Of a DNA stretch of 7,094 nucleotides, positions 5,714-7,094 are shown piece by piece. Where the stretch lies: assembly GCA_000431275.1 (NCBI GenBank), contig HF989213.1:39576-46669 (forward strand). Reading direction: 5' to 3'. The number at the start of each line of letters is the position of its first letter. Position 1 is the first letter of the stretch. The position numbers and the translations under genes are program-made. This stretch comes from Prevotella sp. CAG:755 (lineage in GTDB: Bacteria > Bacteroidota > Bacteroidia > Bacteroidales > Bacteroidaceae). The notes beneath the pieces were generated by a model. The model did no database searches. It was not told where the DNA came from and saw only the letters and a program-made list of their open reading frames with translations.

Positions 5714-6910
5714 TTATTTCGTCACGAGTTCGAGGGTGTCGGTGGCGATGAGCAGTTCTTCGTCGGTCGGGATGACGGCGACGGTCACGGAGCTGTCGAA
5801 AGCCGAGATGACGGCTTCGGTGCCGTTGACGCTGCGGTTTTTCTCTTCGTCGAGTTTGACGCCGAGGAATTCGAGGCCGGTGAGGGCGCCTTCGCGCACG
5901 TCCCATTGGTGTTCGCCGACGCCGGCGGTGAAGACGATGATGTCGACGCCTCCCATCGCGGCGGCGTAGGCACCGATGTATTTCTTGATGCGGTATTCGT
6001 ACATTTCCAGTCCGAGGCGGGCGCGGTCGTTGCCCTCGCGGGCGGCTTGCTCCACTTCACGCAGGTCGCTCGACACGCCGGTGAAGCCCTTCATGCCGCT
6101 CTCTTTGTTGAGCAGGTCGCTGGCTTCGTCGGGGGTCTGGCCTTCTTTCTTCATGATGTAGAGGATGGCCGAGGAGTCGATGTCGCCCGTGCGGGTACCC
6201 ATCATGAGGCCTTCGAGGGGAGTGAGGCCCATAGAGGTGTCGACGCACTTGCCGTGGTCGACGGCGCTGATCGAGGCGCCGTTGCCGATGTGGCAGGTGA
6301 TGATGCGCTTTTCGTTGACGTCGACGCCGAGGAATTCGCCGGCGCGCTGGGTGACGAAGCGGTGGCTCGTGCCGTGGGCGCCGTAACGGCGGATGTGGTA
6401 CTGCTCGTAATACTTGTAGGGCAGGGCATACATGTAGGCCTTGGGCGGCATGGTCTGGTGGAAAGCGGTGTCAAAGACGAAGACCTGGGGCAGTTCGGGC
6501 AGGAGCTTGCGCACGGCTTCGTAGCCTTTCAGGTGAGCGGGGCTGTGCAGGGGCGCCAGGTCCATGTACTGCTCCCATTCCTTGATGATTTCGGGGGTGA
6601 CGACGAGGCTCTTGGTGAATACGCCGCCGTGCACGATGCGGTGGCCGGCGGCTCCGATCTCGTCGAGCGACTTGATGGCGCCGTATTCGGGGTGGAGCAG
6701 GGTGTCGAACATCAGTTTGATGCCCACAGTGTGGTCAGGGACGTCGGCTTCGATGACTTTCGAGCTGCCGTCGGGCATTTTGGCTTTGAGGAAGGCGCCT
6801 TCCAAGCCGATTTTCTCGATTCCGCCGGAGGCCAGGACTTTCTTGCCGTCCATTTCGTAGAGCTTGTACTTGATAGACGAACTTCCGCAGTTGATTACTA
6901 ATATCTTCAT
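5714..6910 (-). CDS. ackA: Acetate kinase
   Basis: The 398-residue product is a full-length acetate kinase, which makes acetate and ATP from acetyl phosphate and ADP in the cytoplasm; it is the last step of the Pta-AckA fermentation route. Both family signatures are present: LVINCGSSSIKY (4-15) and IVHGG with the preceding R91 (91-96). Residues aligning with known catalytic ones of the Methanosarcina enzyme are N7, R91, D147, H179 (in RYGAHGTSH), N210 (HIGNGAS), R240 (GTRTGDID) and E384 (PTDEEL). The usual Phe before the active-site His is Ala (A178), a variant I recall also in enterobacterial AckA. The start at 6910 gives the canonical MKILVINCGSSS beginning. The gene has its own promoter and a downstream hairpin, so it appears to be transcribed alone; phosphotransacetylase is not inside the window. 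Confidence 0.98.
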   Translation of the reverse strand: MKILVINCGSSSIKYKLYEMDGKKVLASGGIEKIGLEGAFLKAKMPDGSSKVIEADVPDHTVGIKLMFDTLLHPEYGAIKSLDEIGAAGHRIVHGGVFTKSLVVTPEIIKEWEQYMDLAPLHSPAHLKGYEAVRKLLPELPQVFVFDTAFHQTMPPKAYMYALPYKYYEQYHIRRYGAHGTSHRFVTQRAGEFLGVDVNEKRIITCHIGNGASISAVDHGKCVDTSMGLTPLEGLMMGTRTGDIDSSAILYIMKKEGQTPDEASDLLNKESGMKGFTGVSSDLREVEQAAREGNDRARLGLEMYEYRIKKYIGAYAAAMGGVDIIVFTAGVGEHQWDVREGALTGLEFLGVKLDEEKNRSVNGTEAVISAFDSSVTVAVIPTDEELLIATDTLELVTK

Positions 6911-6983
6911 GGGTATAGGAATGAATTTTGTGATTGTCGAGGATGGACGCGGGCCGGTGTCCGCGTGCGTGCTTTCGGCTTTG

Positions 6984-7015
6984 CAAAATTACAGCTATTT
7001 TCGCATACGGCGAAA
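6984..7015 (-). promoter_or_regulatory. Bacteroides-type promoter of ackA
   Basis: Read on the minus strand, TAATTTTG (6991 down to 6984) matches the -7 consensus TAnnTTTG exactly, and TTTC (7015-7012) lies 20 bases upstream as a three-of-four match to the -33 TTTG. Transcription would start near 6977-6980, giving a leader of about 70 bases that contains a weak 5-bp hairpin (CGCGG/CCGCG) and an A-rich stretch before the ATG without a Shine-Dalgarno sequence. Confidence 0.65.
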
Positions 7016-7094
7016 TGCTGGCGCGGCTTTATTGCGGCGGGGATGTGCCCGCCCGTCCGGCCACCACAGGCAAGGCCCGCCGTCCCTCTCCCTT

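Noticed and set aside
6374..6376. Phe-to-Ala change (A178) before the active-site His of acetate kinase as evidence of altered substrate
   Set aside because: The RYGAHGTSH form is, as I recall, also found in enterobacterial acetate kinases that act on acetate, so it is a known variant.
5534..6901. 455-codon open frame on the plus strand opposite ackA
   Set aside because: It is antisense to a full-length, motif-complete acetate kinase, and its composition (Gly, Val, Asp, Ala, Phe) is that of a shadow frame.
1..7094. CRISPR array, tRNA or rRNA genes, insertion sequence
   Set aside because: I saw no regularly spaced repeats, no cloverleaf or ribosomal signature, and no transposase-like protein in any frame.

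Overview
The window looks like a chromosomal segment of a high-GC member of the Bacteroidales (Bacteroidota). Three things point there: a lipoprotein with an acidic stretch just after the lipid-bearing cysteine, an N-terminal fimbrillin (Mfa-like) domain together with an OmpA protein of the Bacteroides type, and two promoters matching the Bacteroides -33/-7 consensus (TTTG ... TAnnTTTG) with no Shine-Dalgarno sequences. I cannot name the genus from this sequence.

Layout. (1) Bases 1-342 hold the 3' end of a plus-strand gene, probably the C-terminus of a secreted phosphatidylinositol-phospholipase-C-like protein. (2) Bases 343-691 are a GC-rich gap with a terminator-like hairpin and a 116-base element bounded by 26-base inverted arms. 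(3) Bases 692-3325 encode a large lipoprotein: lipobox, fimbrillin-like domain, Ig-like linker and a CotH-type protein kinase domain. (4) Bases 3365-4564 encode an OmpA-family outer membrane protein, 39 bases downstream and probably in the same transcript. (5) Bases 4565-4682 carry two stacked hairpins; the second is a very strong terminator. (6) Bases 4745-5535 form a self-contained, AT-richer toxin-antitoxin cassette: consensus promoter, RelE/HigB-like toxin, XRE/HigA-like antitoxin and its own terminator. (7) A long hairpin at 5636-5683 lies between the converging cassette and the minus-strand acetate kinase gene ackA (5714-6910), which has its own promoter near 6984-7015.

How the parts relate. 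The lipoprotein kinase and the OmpA protein form one envelope-directed unit: the first is predicted to sit on the outer membrane and perhaps the outer surface, the second spans the outer membrane and should grip peptidoglycan. The toxin-antitoxin pair differs from its neighbours in base composition and is bracketed by terminators, as expected of a mobile or recently acquired cassette. ackA is a housekeeping fermentation gene making ATP and acetate from acetyl phosphate. The least ordinary content is the fimbrillin-Ig-CotH fusion, its pairing with an OmpA protein, and the covarying inverted-repeat element upstream of it.
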